64,000 bases of DNA from Balneolaceae bacterium. GTDB taxonomy: Bacteria; Bacteroidota; Rhodothermia; Balneolales; Balneolaceae. Where the stretch lies: positions 1-64,000 of the forward strand of contig VEMX01000035.1 in NCBI GenBank assembly GCA_009711805.1, read 5' to 3'. Made by a program: the position numbers and the translations under genes. Each line of letters opens with the position of its first letter. Position 1 is the stretch's first letter. The notes beneath the pieces were generated by a model. The model did no database searches. It saw nothing but the letters and a program-made list of their open reading frames with translations, and was not told where the DNA came from. Below, piece by piece: positions 1-7,826 of the stretch.

Positions 1-110
1 TTAAAATGATCTACGTGTAATTTTTTTTAATTGAAGCCATCCAACAAAATAAGTACCTCAAAAATTTGATTAATCTTTTGAGTCAATTCTCAGTTCATTC
101 GGCCTGTTAA

Positions 111-857
111 GTCCGACAGGCTCCTAGGAACAGAAAACTCTGGAGAAGTTTAGGTTTTCCATTTTGGTTTTTCCCCCATTTTCCTGGAATTGAATTAAGA
201 GAAATTGCCCGTGGAATAGAAAATTACCTCGGAGTTGTATTAGATAATATTCCAAGATTGAGGGCTAACATATTATTCCAATATAAGCGACCAGAATATA
301 TAAGCGTATCTCATGGTAAAGAATGGAATCATTGGAAACAGCCGTACTATCGTTACGATATTTATCCAAAACAACAGAACTTATTGGATCAAATTAGTAA
401 ATCATTTAATGATAAAATTTTAATAGTCTATGCCTCACCCGCTGCTTGGAAAATGGGTGAGTTAATTGATTTGAAAGTAAATAAGAAAATTATTGATACA
501 TCGAATTTTAAGAGAGCTTCGGTATTACAGGGCCATGAAAGGAATACATATATAGAATCTGGCACTTACTCTATTGCATGCAGTGAACCTGTTAGATTTG
601 AAAATTTGAATTTATTAGCTGAACTGGAAGAATTAGAAAATAACGAGATAAATGAAAGAGATGATAATCAGCAATTTGTAGTTCGCTTTGCTAATCGAGT
701 TTCCTCAATAGTTCGTGAAGATCAGAATTACAGCGACTCATTCATAAAATTGATAGAAGATTACTCAAGTTTTTATCAGTATGAGCTTCTATATAGTTTT
801 TTAACAGTATCAGTTTTCAAACAGTTAACAGGTACCCAATGGATTGTAAAATTGTAG
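111..857 (+). pseudogene. 5'-truncated gene for an unrecognised protein
   Basis: The frame is open from 111, just after a stop at 108-110, to the TAG at 855-857, but it has no ATG or GTG near its beginning. The only usual start is the TTG at 258. The residues encoded just upstream of 258 (for example GIELREIARG and ENYLGVV) read as genuine protein continuous with the rest, so the true N-terminus is probably lost. A short piece in another frame (91-153, reading IRPVKSDRLLGTENSGEV) also looks like protein and suggests a frameshift near 150. The remaining 200-odd residues contain ANILFQYKRP and WKQPYYRYDI and no motif that names a function. It lies 86 bp upstream of a broken ATPase gene, so the two may be remains of one accessory cassette. 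Confidence 0.5.
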
Positions 858-943
858 ACTAATCATCTAGCAAATTCCAATCAAGATCTTATAACATAGC
901 AAATATCTTTACTCGATTATTTCATTTTTAAATCATAAAAATT

Positions 944-2585
944 ATGATATCGAAGATTTCATTAAATAAAGTTGCCAGCTACAAAAAATTATCAGTTTTA
1001 GAAACCGATAAAAAGGTGAATTTGATTTATGGTTTAAATGGAACAGGAAAAAGTATTCTATCTAATTTTCTTTATTTGCCTACTCATCCTGATTATAAAC
1101 ATAGTTCAGTAGATGGATTAGATGAAAGTCACGACATCCTTGTCTATAACGAGACTTTTATTCAAGACATTTTTTACGAATCAGAAAGCCTTCCGGGTAT
1201 TTTTACCTTATCTAAGGAAAATAAAGAGGCTGAACAACGTATTGCTAATGCTGAAAAAGAAATCAACCGCATTGAAAAAGAAAAGGAAGTAAAAGAAAAA
1301 GAATTAGCTAATGAAGAGAGTCATTTAACTGAGATACGAAAAACTGCTAAGAATAAAATATGGGAAATTAAAAAAGATTATACAGGTGGAGATAGAGTTT
1401 TAGAGTTTAGCTTAGAAGGCTATAAAGGTGATAGTAATAAGTTACTTACATTTATTGAGTCTATAGAGAAGCCAGAGTCAAAACCCCAAAAAAGTATTGA
1501 TCAATTAAAACAAGAAGTGCAGTCACTAAGTGGTGGTAATGCTCAGAAATATAATCTGTTACCACAAATAAGTTTTACAGTTCATGATATCGAACAGAAT
1601 GATCTATTTGAAAAACAAATTATTGGTAACGAAAATAGCAGTGTTGCTGGATTAATAAATAAGCTTGGAAATTCAGATTGGGTTAAAGATGGCATTAAGT
1701 ATTTACCCAAAGAATTAAATCAAGAAAAAGAAGCTTGTCCATTCGCCAGCAAAAAACTATCACAGAAGAATTGATTGATAGTATTAAAGATTACTTCGAT
1801 GAAACTTTTGAATCCGATATCAATTCACTTAAAAAACTACTAAACAGGTATTCTGAGGCTACTGAAACGATACCTGATATTTCGGTATTTGAGAATAATC
1901 CTATGTACGAACCTTTCGAAAAAGATTTCGAATTAAAGTACAACGCTTTTAAGCAGATTATTGAGACAAATACAGAATTGATAGAGGACAAAATCAAATC
2001 TCCAAGTGTCCCCATAAACCTGAAAGATTCAAGACCATCTTTCAATGATTTAGATGATCTAATTGGAGAGATCAATGAAAAAATTATTAGTCACAACAAT
2101 AAAATTGATAAAAAGGAGTCTGAATTTAAGAAGTTGAAAGCTGCTTTTGGGATTTAATGCGTTGGGAATATGACAATACAATTAACTCTTTAAATGCAGA
2201 GACAAAAAAATCAAATCAAAAGATTAAATCCTTAACAAGTAAAGTTCAAGATTTTAAGGATGAAATATCAAAGCAGAATGATGAAATAGTCAAACAACAA
2301 AAGAAAACTGTAAACATTGAGGAGGCAATTTCTAATATTAATAATGGCTTAATTGACTTAGGAATTGAAGATTTCAAAATAAAACATCATTCTGAAAATC
2401 TTTACAAATTAGTTCGAGGCGAAAGTGATGAAAATATCTTCGAGTCACTTAGTGAGGGAGAAAAAATGGTAATCAGTTTTCTATATTTTCTCGAGCAATG
2501 CCGAGGAAAGAGAGATGTTAGTGAAGCAGCGAAAAAGAAGATAATTGTTATAGATGATCCAATATCGAGTCTTTCACATATTTAA
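944..2585 (+). pseudogene. AAA_13-type ATPase, broken by two frameshifts and 3' truncation
   Basis: Three consecutive frames make up one SMC/RecN-like AAA_13-type ATPase. The first (944-1774) has the Walker A motif GLNGTGKS near residue 30 and then a Glu/Lys-rich coiled coil. It loses frame inside a zinc-knuckle-like CPFCQQK motif: the sequence reads CPFA, and one extra base near 1744 restores CPFC and the next frame. The second frame (to 2157) ends at a TAA that one extra T near 2148 would abolish, giving AAFWDLMRWEYD. The third frame (to 2585) carries the LSEGEK signature and the Walker B region IIVIDDPISSLS, then stops where unrelated sequence begins. The C-terminal part after Walker B is absent. 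Such ATPases often belong to defence or DNA-processing cassettes. The loss of the 3' end argues for real decay rather than sequencing error alone. Confidence 0.8.
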
Positions 2586-2860
2586 AGGAAATCAGAACAG
2601 TAACGGAATGGGCGGAAGAGATGGGGTACAGCTGTCCGAAGTATTTTTATCGAAGATTCAAGAAGTATTATGGCGTCCCTCCCAAATCAAAACTTGTTGA
2701 ACTTAGAATTGATAAATTTCATGAAATTATTAGGGATAACCCTCAGGTGAGCTGTTTTGAGATAGGATTTGAGCTTGGTATAGGAGATGAGAACGATTTA
2801 AATAAATACATTAATAGACATACTGACCAACCTCCGACAGAGTGGAAAAATGGGTGGTAA
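2582..2860 (+). pseudogene. AraC-type HTH protein, N-terminally truncated
   Basis: An ATG at 2621 opens 79 codons, but homology to the HTH protein at 17142-17462 begins upstream of it. Codons from about 2588 read EIRTVTEWAEEMGYS, matching EVCTVQEWADVMGFK of the intact gene. The helix-turn-helix continues as FYRRFKKYYGVPP against FSKNFRDHYGVRP, and the tail HTDQPPTEW matches HTGQSPSGI. The first 15-20 codons are missing because the frame is fused to the end of the broken ATPase at about 2575-2587. A product from the ATG at 2621 would lack the first helix of the DNA-binding fold, so it is probably non-functional. It lies upstream of a peptide-propeller pair, as its homologue lies downstream of another. 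Confidence 0.65.
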
Positions 2861-2945
2861 AAACAGGTAGTAAAAGTAGTTGTTGTTGTTGTTTTTCTTT
2901 TTATAGAAAATAATGTTGACCATTTTAACTAAACAATATTTGATT

Positions 2946-3203
2946 ATGAGAAAGCAACTTTTTAAAATTTTAGCAGCTTCTTTTTTGGCTGTTATTCTGG
3001 CTTTGAATTTAACTTCAACTCTTACATTTGAGTCGGGGGGAGAAGATGCTGAAGCCAGATCTATGGATTTAGGCGAGAGTCCTTGCTGGGGAGCAGGGCT
3101 ATCTGTGCTCGGGGGTGAATACACTCGATGTACTACTTGTAAAGTTGAAAAGGGAAAGGTGGGACATGGTCCTTCATCTACATGTACACCTCCTATGGAA
3201 TGA
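2946..3203 (+). CDS. small secreted four-cysteine peptide, NVEALA-like
   Basis: This gene encodes an 85-residue exported peptide precursor. A basic start (MRKQLFK) and a hydrophobic stretch at about 8-28 form a Sec-type signal or leader. The leader ends in GGEDAEA (31-37), where the A-x-A at 35-37 is a plausible signal peptidase I site. The rest carries cysteines 47, 62, 65 and 80, with a CxxC at 62-65. The ATG at 2946 is preferred over 2913 because it gives the usual positively charged leader start. The acidic E-D-A-x-A end resembles the leader of the second peptide (VEEAYA) and, more loosely, the NVEALA family, whose genes sit beside 6-bladed propeller genes in Bacteroidota. A hairpin and then a propeller lipoprotein gene follow. 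Mature form and function are unknown. Confidence 0.65.
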   Translation: MRKQLFKILAASFLAVILALNLTSTLTFESGGEDAEARSMDLGESPCWGAGLSVLGGEYTRCTTCKVEKGKVGHGPSSTCTPPME

Positions 3204-3221
3204 TTAAACTAATAGATAACT

Positions 3222-3245
3222 GGGATGTCAATAAAGTGACATCCC
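3222..3245 (+). terminator. hairpin after peptide gene
   Basis: A perfect 9-bp stem (gggatgtca / tgacatccc) with a 6-nt loop begins 18 nt after the peptide stop codon and ends 25 nt before the propeller start. T-rich sequence follows it. It could act as a partial terminator or 3'-end stabiliser that favours peptide mRNA over the downstream gene. The second peptide locus has a hairpin in exactly the same place. Confidence 0.65.
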
Positions 3246-3270
3246 TTCCATTTATTTTAATATATACACA

Positions 3271-4335
3271 ATGAAGTTTTACTGGTTTCAATTTTTTTTA
3301 GTAATAACTATTATTGGGTGTTCATCCGAAAAAGAGGATAAAAAGGCTGATTTAATTACGGGATTCCCTACCCCTGTTACTATAGATGGAGATCGTATAC
3401 TTGAGCGTGAAACCGGCTTATTGTATCTAAAAAAGATAGACTCATTATTAGTAGTTAGTACTGAGGCTGACACTCTTATTAAGGTATATGATGAAAACGA
3501 AAATTTTGTGAGTGGTTTTGGTAGAATTGGAAGGGGACCAAACGAATTTAGTAGTCCTCCTTTTATTTCAGAAGGTATAATAAAAGGGGATAAAAAATAC
3601 ATATTTGCTTATAATTCACAGCTAAACAAACTAAATGTAATTGATTTAAATAAAACCATTAAATCAAATAAAATAGTCTCATTAAAAGAGTATGAGTTTC
3701 CATCAGATCTTATGGGGGTTTCAAATATTTTCTATGTTAATGAGGATACTTTAATGGGAATGTATAGCGATCACTTCTATAAAAAGTTAGATGGTAAAAA
3801 GGGGGGATTCTATTACTTCCCAAAAACAAAAAAATTTGAAACTTTTGAACTAACAAATTTAACAATCGACCCCTTTAGTACTATTGACGAATCAAATTTG
3901 AACGCAAGATTTCCTATTCTTTCACGTGATCGGAAAACATTTGCGCTTTTAATGAGATACGCTCCCATTTTTGAAATACTTGATGTGGGCTCTAAATCTG
4001 TAAATACTTTTTATATTGAATCATACCCTGAGACTTATGTTTATAGTTTGGAAGCATATAGAGATTTCGAGCTTACTAATTATTATGATTTTGCTTATTC
4101 AGGAGAAAAATATATATACATATTATATAAAGGTAAGCCATTTTCATTAGAGCCGAAAAAGAGTAAGATCCAAGTGCTTGATTGGGATAGAAATCCCATT
4201 GCTGAATATATAGTGCCAAAAGAATATGGACTTAGTCTGTTTGCAGTAGATGAAGATAAAAAGGTATTGTATGGGCTAAGCTACAGAAACGATGCCATTT
4301 ATCGATTTTATTATGGGGATGCAGATGAAAGATAA
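3271..4335 (+). CDS. 6-bladed beta-propeller lipoprotein
   Basis: This is a 354-residue exported lipoprotein. It has a hydrophobic signal peptide followed by the lipobox IIGC (Cys17) and a long beta-strand-rich body. The GRGPNEF motif at 87-93 is the hallmark loop of the Bacteroidota '6-bladed beta-propeller' (TolB/NHL-like) family, and related motifs occur in the proteins at 15422 and 24949. The body shows repeated strand-rich segments as expected of propeller blades. It follows a small cysteine-rich peptide gene and overlaps a membrane thioredoxin-like gene. It may bind or display the peptide at the cell surface, but this rests only on neighbourhood. No catalytic residues are recognisable. 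Confidence 0.8.
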   Translation: MKFYWFQFFLVITIIGCSSEKEDKKADLITGFPTPVTIDGDRILERETGLLYLKKIDSLLVVSTEADTLIKVYDENENFVSGFGRIGRGPNEFSSPPFISEGIIKGDKKYIFAYNSQLNKLNVIDLNKTIKSNKIVSLKEYEFPSDLMGVSNIFYVNEDTLMGMYSDHFYKKLDGKKGGFYYFPKTKKFETFELTNLTIDPFSTIDESNLNARFPILSRDRKTFALLMRYAPIFEILDVGSKSVNTFYIESYPETYVYSLEAYRDFELTNYYDFAYSGEKYIYILYKGKPFSLEPKKSKIQVLDWDRNPIAEYIVPKEYGLSLFAVDEDKKVLYGLSYRNDAIYRFYYGDADER

Positions 4336-4894
4336 AACTTTTGTTTTAATAATTATTCTACTTGGGCTTTTGAATGTATGGTCATTATACACTAACAATC
4401 AAAGACAAGCTCAGATTGATTCTTACAAATCCCAAATTCAAAAAATGAGTCTGTTTGGAAAGGGAACCAATCCAGATTGGGGTTTCGAAAAAGTAGGAAA
4501 AACTCCTGCTAAAATTGTAGCTCCAGAAGTTGATATAAAAAAAGAAGGACTAACGATCTCTATATTTTTTACAGACAGAGGATGTTTGACTTGTGTTGAA
4601 AATGAAGTCAAAAATATAAACCAACTTTTTCAGGATCATACAAGCAAATTGAATGTGTATTTAATGAGTCACAATAAGTCATATTTATCCAGATTGTTTG
4701 GTGCTAAGTTTGTTTACAAAAACTTAGACCCGGAAGTAAAAGTACTTGACAATGATTTTGATTTTGGGAACCCGGTTGTACTTATTACAGATGTAAACGG
4801 ACTTGTTCATCGAATCCACATAGGTGAGAAAGAAAATGTTAAAAAAAGTGATCAGTTTTATAAAGAATTGGATTCATTACTGAGCTCACTATAG
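4325..4894 (+). CDS. membrane-anchored thioredoxin-like protein with CxxC
   Basis: A 189-residue protein with an N-terminal membrane anchor (about residues 6-22), a short coiled linker and a thioredoxin-like periplasmic domain. The sequence ISIFFTDRGCLTC places a CxxC at Cys87/Cys90 directly after a core beta strand, as in TlpA/thioredoxin folds. NPVVLITDVNG later resembles the strand after the cis-proline, with P following N. ATG codons at 4313, 4319 and 4325 are all in frame and overlap the propeller 3' end. The last is chosen because it gives MKDK before the anchor. The overlap implies translational coupling to the propeller. A plausible role is thiol-disulfide handling of the neighbouring four-cysteine peptide, which is an inference. 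Confidence 0.7.
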   Translation: MKDKTFVLIIILLGLLNVWSLYTNNQRQAQIDSYKSQIQKMSLFGKGTNPDWGFEKVGKTPAKIVAPEVDIKKEGLTISIFFTDRGCLTCVENEVKNINQLFQDHTSKLNVYLMSHNKSYLSRLFGAKFVYKNLDPEVKVLDNDFDFGNPVVLITDVNGLVHRIHIGEKENVKKSDQFYKELDSLLSSL

Positions 4895-4923
4895 GTCAAA
4901 CGGGGATGATCTGATCTCCTTCC

Positions 4924-5066
4924 CACCTGGCGCAAGCGTCCGCTTGTGTCACCTCTGCTCTGCCACTAAGCATACCAAAGATCATTCGTTACATTGATCT
5001 GTAAGGAATAGCCTGTTCACTGGTCTAACTGCTAAAAAGAAACCAATGAACAGAAAGTATAAATTC
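4924..5066 (+). repeat. RAYT-associated repeat remnant, copy 1
   Basis: About 143 bp here align, at an estimated 75-80% identity, with 7638-7776. The segment starts with a quasi-palindrome (gcaagcgtccgcttgtg) and ends with an ATG (5046) that opens MNRKYKF, the typical beginning of REP-associated tyrosine (IS200-like) transposases of Bacteroidota. It stops after 14 codons. It is therefore an upstream REP-like sequence plus the severed 5' end of a RAYT gene. Apart from this and an inverted repeat at 5216-5299, the 4895-5481 gap holds nothing I recognise. Confidence 0.6.
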
Positions 5067-5215
5067 ACCAATGCTCCCCTGCGCTTCTAGCATGTTTAAT
5101 AACTACTCAGCGGTGTGGTTTATGGCTTAACGCTTCACTGCGTTAGCTTCTTCACGCATTCTTTTCTAAGGCCGATGGATGGGTTGGGGAGTGAGAAGTG
5201 AAAAGGCAGAAAAAA

Positions 5216-5299
5216 GTTCAATAAACTATTATTCAGCCGCCCCGCCTTCATCTAAAATAGCTTTCGGAGGGTAGGTTTATATGAAGGTGTTTATTGAAC
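5216..5299. repeat. nested inverted repeat
   Basis: Perfect 11-bp inverted arms gttcaataaac (5216-5226) and gtttattgaac (5289-5299) enclose a second inverted pair, ccttcat (5245-5251) and atgaagg (5281-5287). The 84-bp structure lies in an otherwise empty gap upstream of the toxin-antitoxin pair. It could be a small non-autonomous element or a cruciform. No coding is visible. Confidence 0.5.
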
Positions 5300-5481
5300 A
5301 TTTTGGACTACAAATAACCATAACACATACATTTTAATGAAATTGAGGAATGAATGATATACATTTACGCAGATGAAATGTTTATCGATACTATGCAACC
5401 TCAAGCCAGTGATAAAATTATTTTCCTTTTTATGAGTTTATTACCATACTACAGAAGTATTCAAACTAGTTGAGAAAAGCT

Positions 5482-5706
5482 ATGATCGACGAAAACATCA
5501 AAAAGCAGGCGCTTGAACTTTCGCTTCAGGAACGCGCCGAACTTGCACATATGCTGATCGATAGTCTTCACCCAGAAAAGGAATTCGAATCTGAGGAGGC
5601 CTGGTCAGAAGAACTAAAGAAACGTATTGACCGATATGAACAAGGTAAAAGTTCTACAAAACCTTGGAGTGAAGTAAAAAAAAATGCGCAGTCACTTCTT
5701 GACTGA
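5482..5706 (+). CDS. addiction module antitoxin
   Basis: A 74-residue acidic protein from the ATG at 5482; an in-frame TTG at 5470 is less likely. ALELSLQERAELAHMLIDSL is the conserved N-terminal helix pair of the 'addiction module protein' family (Unstab_antitox), followed by EEAWSEELKKRIDRYEQGK. The family consists of small antitoxins that bind and neutralise ParE/RelE-type toxins and usually repress their own operon. The stop TGA shares its last base with the ATG of the toxin gene, so the two are translationally coupled. An attC-like site follows the pair, and toxin-antitoxin pairs are common passengers of integron cassettes. Confidence 0.85.
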   Translation: MIDENIKKQALELSLQERAELAHMLIDSLHPEKEFESEEAWSEELKKRIDRYEQGKSSTKPWSEVKKNAQSLLD

Positions 5707-6011
5707 TGAGCAAAATGGCCTTTGAACTTGACGATGCGGCAGAGGCCGAGTTTTACGATATCGTTGATTATTACAAACAATTTGATCAGACGCTTTCCTA
5801 CGATTTTATTCAAGAGTTTGAAGATGCTGCTCAGCGACTTATAAAATTCCCCAAAGCAGGCCATCCCTATCTTCATCAGACTAAACGTACTTTTCTGAAT
5901 CGGTTCCCTTATGCAATTGTGTACAAGGTTTACAGGGATGAATTAATCATGGTTTTTGCCATTATGCATATGAAACGAAAACCGGATTATTGGGAAAAGC
6001 GCCTTAAATAA
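5706..6011 (+). CDS. ParE/RelE-superfamily toxin
   Basis: A 101-residue protein with the RelE/ParE pattern: an N-terminal helix (AAEAEFYDIVDYYKQF), LIKFPKAGHPY in the middle, and a C-terminal strand series RTFLNRFPYAIVYKVYRD followed by IMVFAIMHMKRKPDYW. The last motif (H-x-K-R-x-P-x-Y-W) is typical of ParE-like toxins partnered with addiction module antitoxins. Family members act on DNA gyrase or on ribosome-bound mRNA; the target here cannot be read from sequence. The start overlaps the antitoxin stop by one base. Confidence 0.88.
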   Translation: MSKMAFELDDAAEAEFYDIVDYYKQFDQTLSYDFIQEFEDAAQRLIKFPKAGHPYLHQTKRTFLNRFPYAIVYKVYRDELIMVFAIMHMKRKPDYWEKRLK

Positions 6012-6021
6012 ATAGCAGGTT

Positions 6022-6111
6022 GCATAACCAGCAAATCAACCGGACGTGTTTGCATTTGGTTACTTACATTCAAGTTTGTCGGCACGCCGGTTATTTGCCA
6101 AACCGTTAGCT
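6022..6111 (+). other. integron attC-like recombination site
   Basis: This is an imperfect palindrome of about 90 bp lying 11 bp after the toxin stop. The left arm has GCATAAC (6022-6028) and agcaaatcaaccgg (6030-6043). The right arm has ccggttatttgc (6087-6098) and gttagc (6105-6110). The arms pair well except for an unpaired c in gcaaat(c)aaccgg and an unpaired a in ccgg(a)cgtg. Such extrahelical bases on one arm, with R-box-like ends resembling RYYYAAC and GTTRRRY, are the signature of attC sites. No integrase gene is in the window. Confidence 0.6.
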
Positions 6112-6125
6112 AGTTTTTTTACGAA

Positions 6126-6806
6126 ATGAATATTCACGCAGTCACAAATAAGATTAATGAAGCTGATTTCTTCTTTGAGAAGTTAAAGCACTCTTCAACT
6201 GAACCAGTAAATAGGTCTGAAACAGAATATTATTTGAGTGCATTTTTATCTGCTGCAAGAAGTTTTACTTTCGTTCTTCAAAAAATGTGTAAACATGATC
6301 GAAATTTTTCAGATTTTGAAGAATGGTATCGTAATCAATTGAAAAAATTGGAGTCTTACCAATTTTCAGAATATTTTAAAGAATTCAGAAATGTTGCTCT
6401 TAAAGAAGGAGTATCAGTTTTAAGTGGCGGAGCCATTTATACCAATGAAGATGGTGAGATGGTATCTGAAATCCATCTGTCTCACCAAACAATTCAATTC
6501 AAAAATATTAAGATACCAGACAACTTTTTAGAAGAGTCATTTAACTACCTAAAAATTCTTGTTTCAATTTATTGGGATTTTCTTGTTGAGTTTGGAGAAA
6601 AAATTGATCCTTGGCGAATTCATACAATTAATTTCCTTAAGAAAAACAATGACCATCAACATGATTTAATTTACTCAAGCATTGAAGATTTTGAAGGAGA
6701 GCTTACCAAAGAAATAGAAACGAACAAACTGTTTTCTAATTCTAAACCACATAAAATTGTTGATCAATTATTTGAAAAATATTTAAAAATAAATCGCTTT
6801 AAATAA
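6126..6806 (+). CDS. hypothetical protein, probable integron-cassette gene
   Basis: A 226-residue, mostly helical, soluble protein that I do not recognise by family. It begins 15 bp after the attC-like site. The first 70 residues (NEADFFFEKLKHSS and TEYYLSAFLSAARSFTFVLQKM) look like the opening of HEPN-like or cassette-borne helical proteins. The second half contains FGEKIDPWRIHTINFLK. The A+T-rich composition matches the surrounding island and differs from the core genes downstream. There is no signal peptide or membrane segment. Confidence 0.65.
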   Translation: MNIHAVTNKINEADFFFEKLKHSSTEPVNRSETEYYLSAFLSAARSFTFVLQKMCKHDRNFSDFEEWYRNQLKKLESYQFSEYFKEFRNVALKEGVSVLSGGAIYTNEDGEMVSEIHLSHQTIQFKNIKIPDNFLEESFNYLKILVSIYWDFLVEFGEKIDPWRIHTINFLKKNNDHQHDLIYSSIEDFEGELTKEIETNKLFSNSKPHKIVDQLFEKYLKINRFK

Positions 6807-6832
6807 AACTTAGTTAAGCTATTTTCTCATAT

Positions 6833-7330
6833 ATGAAAAAGAATTTAACAATTATTGCTTCATTGGTATTCATATTAAGCTGCTCTATATTCGACAATAA
6901 AGAAGACCGCCCCGGGAAAATCCCAATCCAAGAATTAATGGCTGCTCCTGATACCTTATACATTGATAGTCAGCCTTTCGTTTTAAGGACGTACATGTGG
7001 CGAGACTTTCAACCTATTTCACCTCCGGATGGTAAGCCTCTTATCGCTATCTTTTGGGTTTATTCTGCGGATTCAACGAAGATTCCTGAATCTTTAACTG
7101 CTAATGCCGCTTGGATTATTAATGAAAATAAAATTTGGGATACATATTTAACGGGAGAAGAACCTCCACCAAGTCAACAGCAGCCATATCAACTATATGA
7201 AGTTGCCAGAAACGGACCAAAATGGGGACCTGGAATTGAAGTAGACGTGGTTTTACAACTTCAAAGCAATACAGATGGGAATAAACATCTAATAAGGGCT
7301 TCCACTCAATTTATTGGACGGACTGATTGA
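6833..7330 (+). CDS. hypothetical lipoprotein
   Basis: A 165-residue protein with a short signal peptide ending in the lipobox ILSC (Cys17), so it is predicted to be lipid-anchored in the envelope. The body (PIQELMAAPDTLYIDSQPFVL, GKPLIAIFWVYSAD, KWGPGIEVDVVLQLQ) looks like a beta-sandwich and shows no catalytic motif. It starts 26 bp after the preceding hypothetical gene with no second attC visible, so it may share a cassette with it or be older chromosomal sequence. Function unknown. Confidence 0.65.
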   Translation: MKKNLTIIASLVFILSCSIFDNKEDRPGKIPIQELMAAPDTLYIDSQPFVLRTYMWRDFQPISPPDGKPLIAIFWVYSADSTKIPESLTANAAWIINENKIWDTYLTGEEPPPSQQQPYQLYEVARNGPKWGPGIEVDVVLQLQSNTDGNKHLIRASTQFIGRTD

Positions 7331-7637
7331 ATACCATTTACTTACCATTATTTGTCAAATCTTTCGATAAGTGGTGTAACATCTTTAAAAAAAACATTGT
7401 CAAGGGCACATAGTTTCCCCACCGTAGATTTTACGTTTCTCTAATACTCATTATAGCAAAATGCCGTTTTCATCCTCTAATGGCGTGGTCGGTCAGGTGA
7501 TCTTTCCGGCGCTACCGGCGGTCCCCCGAAGGGAAGCCGTTGGCTCAAACATCTTTACGGGCTTATTCCCGCCACTCCGGACAGTACTGTCCCGGCAATA
7601 GTCAAAAACAACTCATATCTTTTCTATTTTTCTTCAC

Positions 7638-7776
7638 CACCTAGCGCAAGTGTCCGCTTGTGCATCTCTGATCTGCCACTAAGCATACTAATAGCATTCG
7701 TTAACTTGATCTGTGGAGTCACTTGCTCACAGGTTTAACTGCTAAAAAGAAACCAATGAGCAGAACGTACAAATTC
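7638..7776 (+). repeat. RAYT-associated repeat remnant, copy 2
   Basis: This second copy of the 4924-5066 repeat has the same order: a quasi-palindrome (gcaagtgtccgcttgtg), tctgccactaagcata, a stretch of moderate similarity, actgctaaaaagaaaccaatga and an ATG (7756). The ATG opens MSRTYKFLD, a RAYT-like N-terminus that stops after 20 codons. The rest of the 7331-7826 gap is a G+C-rich stretch (7480-7590) without a recognisable gene. The stretch 7594-7640 resembles the 3' end of the M16 gene at 7795-7841. Confidence 0.6.
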
Positions 7777-7826
7777 TTGGATCAACCGCGGCTACCGACA
7801 ATCATTCAAAACAACTAACACCCTTT

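Noticed and set aside
944-2585. Naming the ATPase as an RloC/PrrC-like anticodon nuclease
   Set aside because: The part after Walker B, where a nuclease domain could lie, is missing, so the subtype cannot be decided.
5354-5473. 39-codon frame starting at 5354 before the antitoxin
   Set aside because: No conserved pattern, and too short to support.
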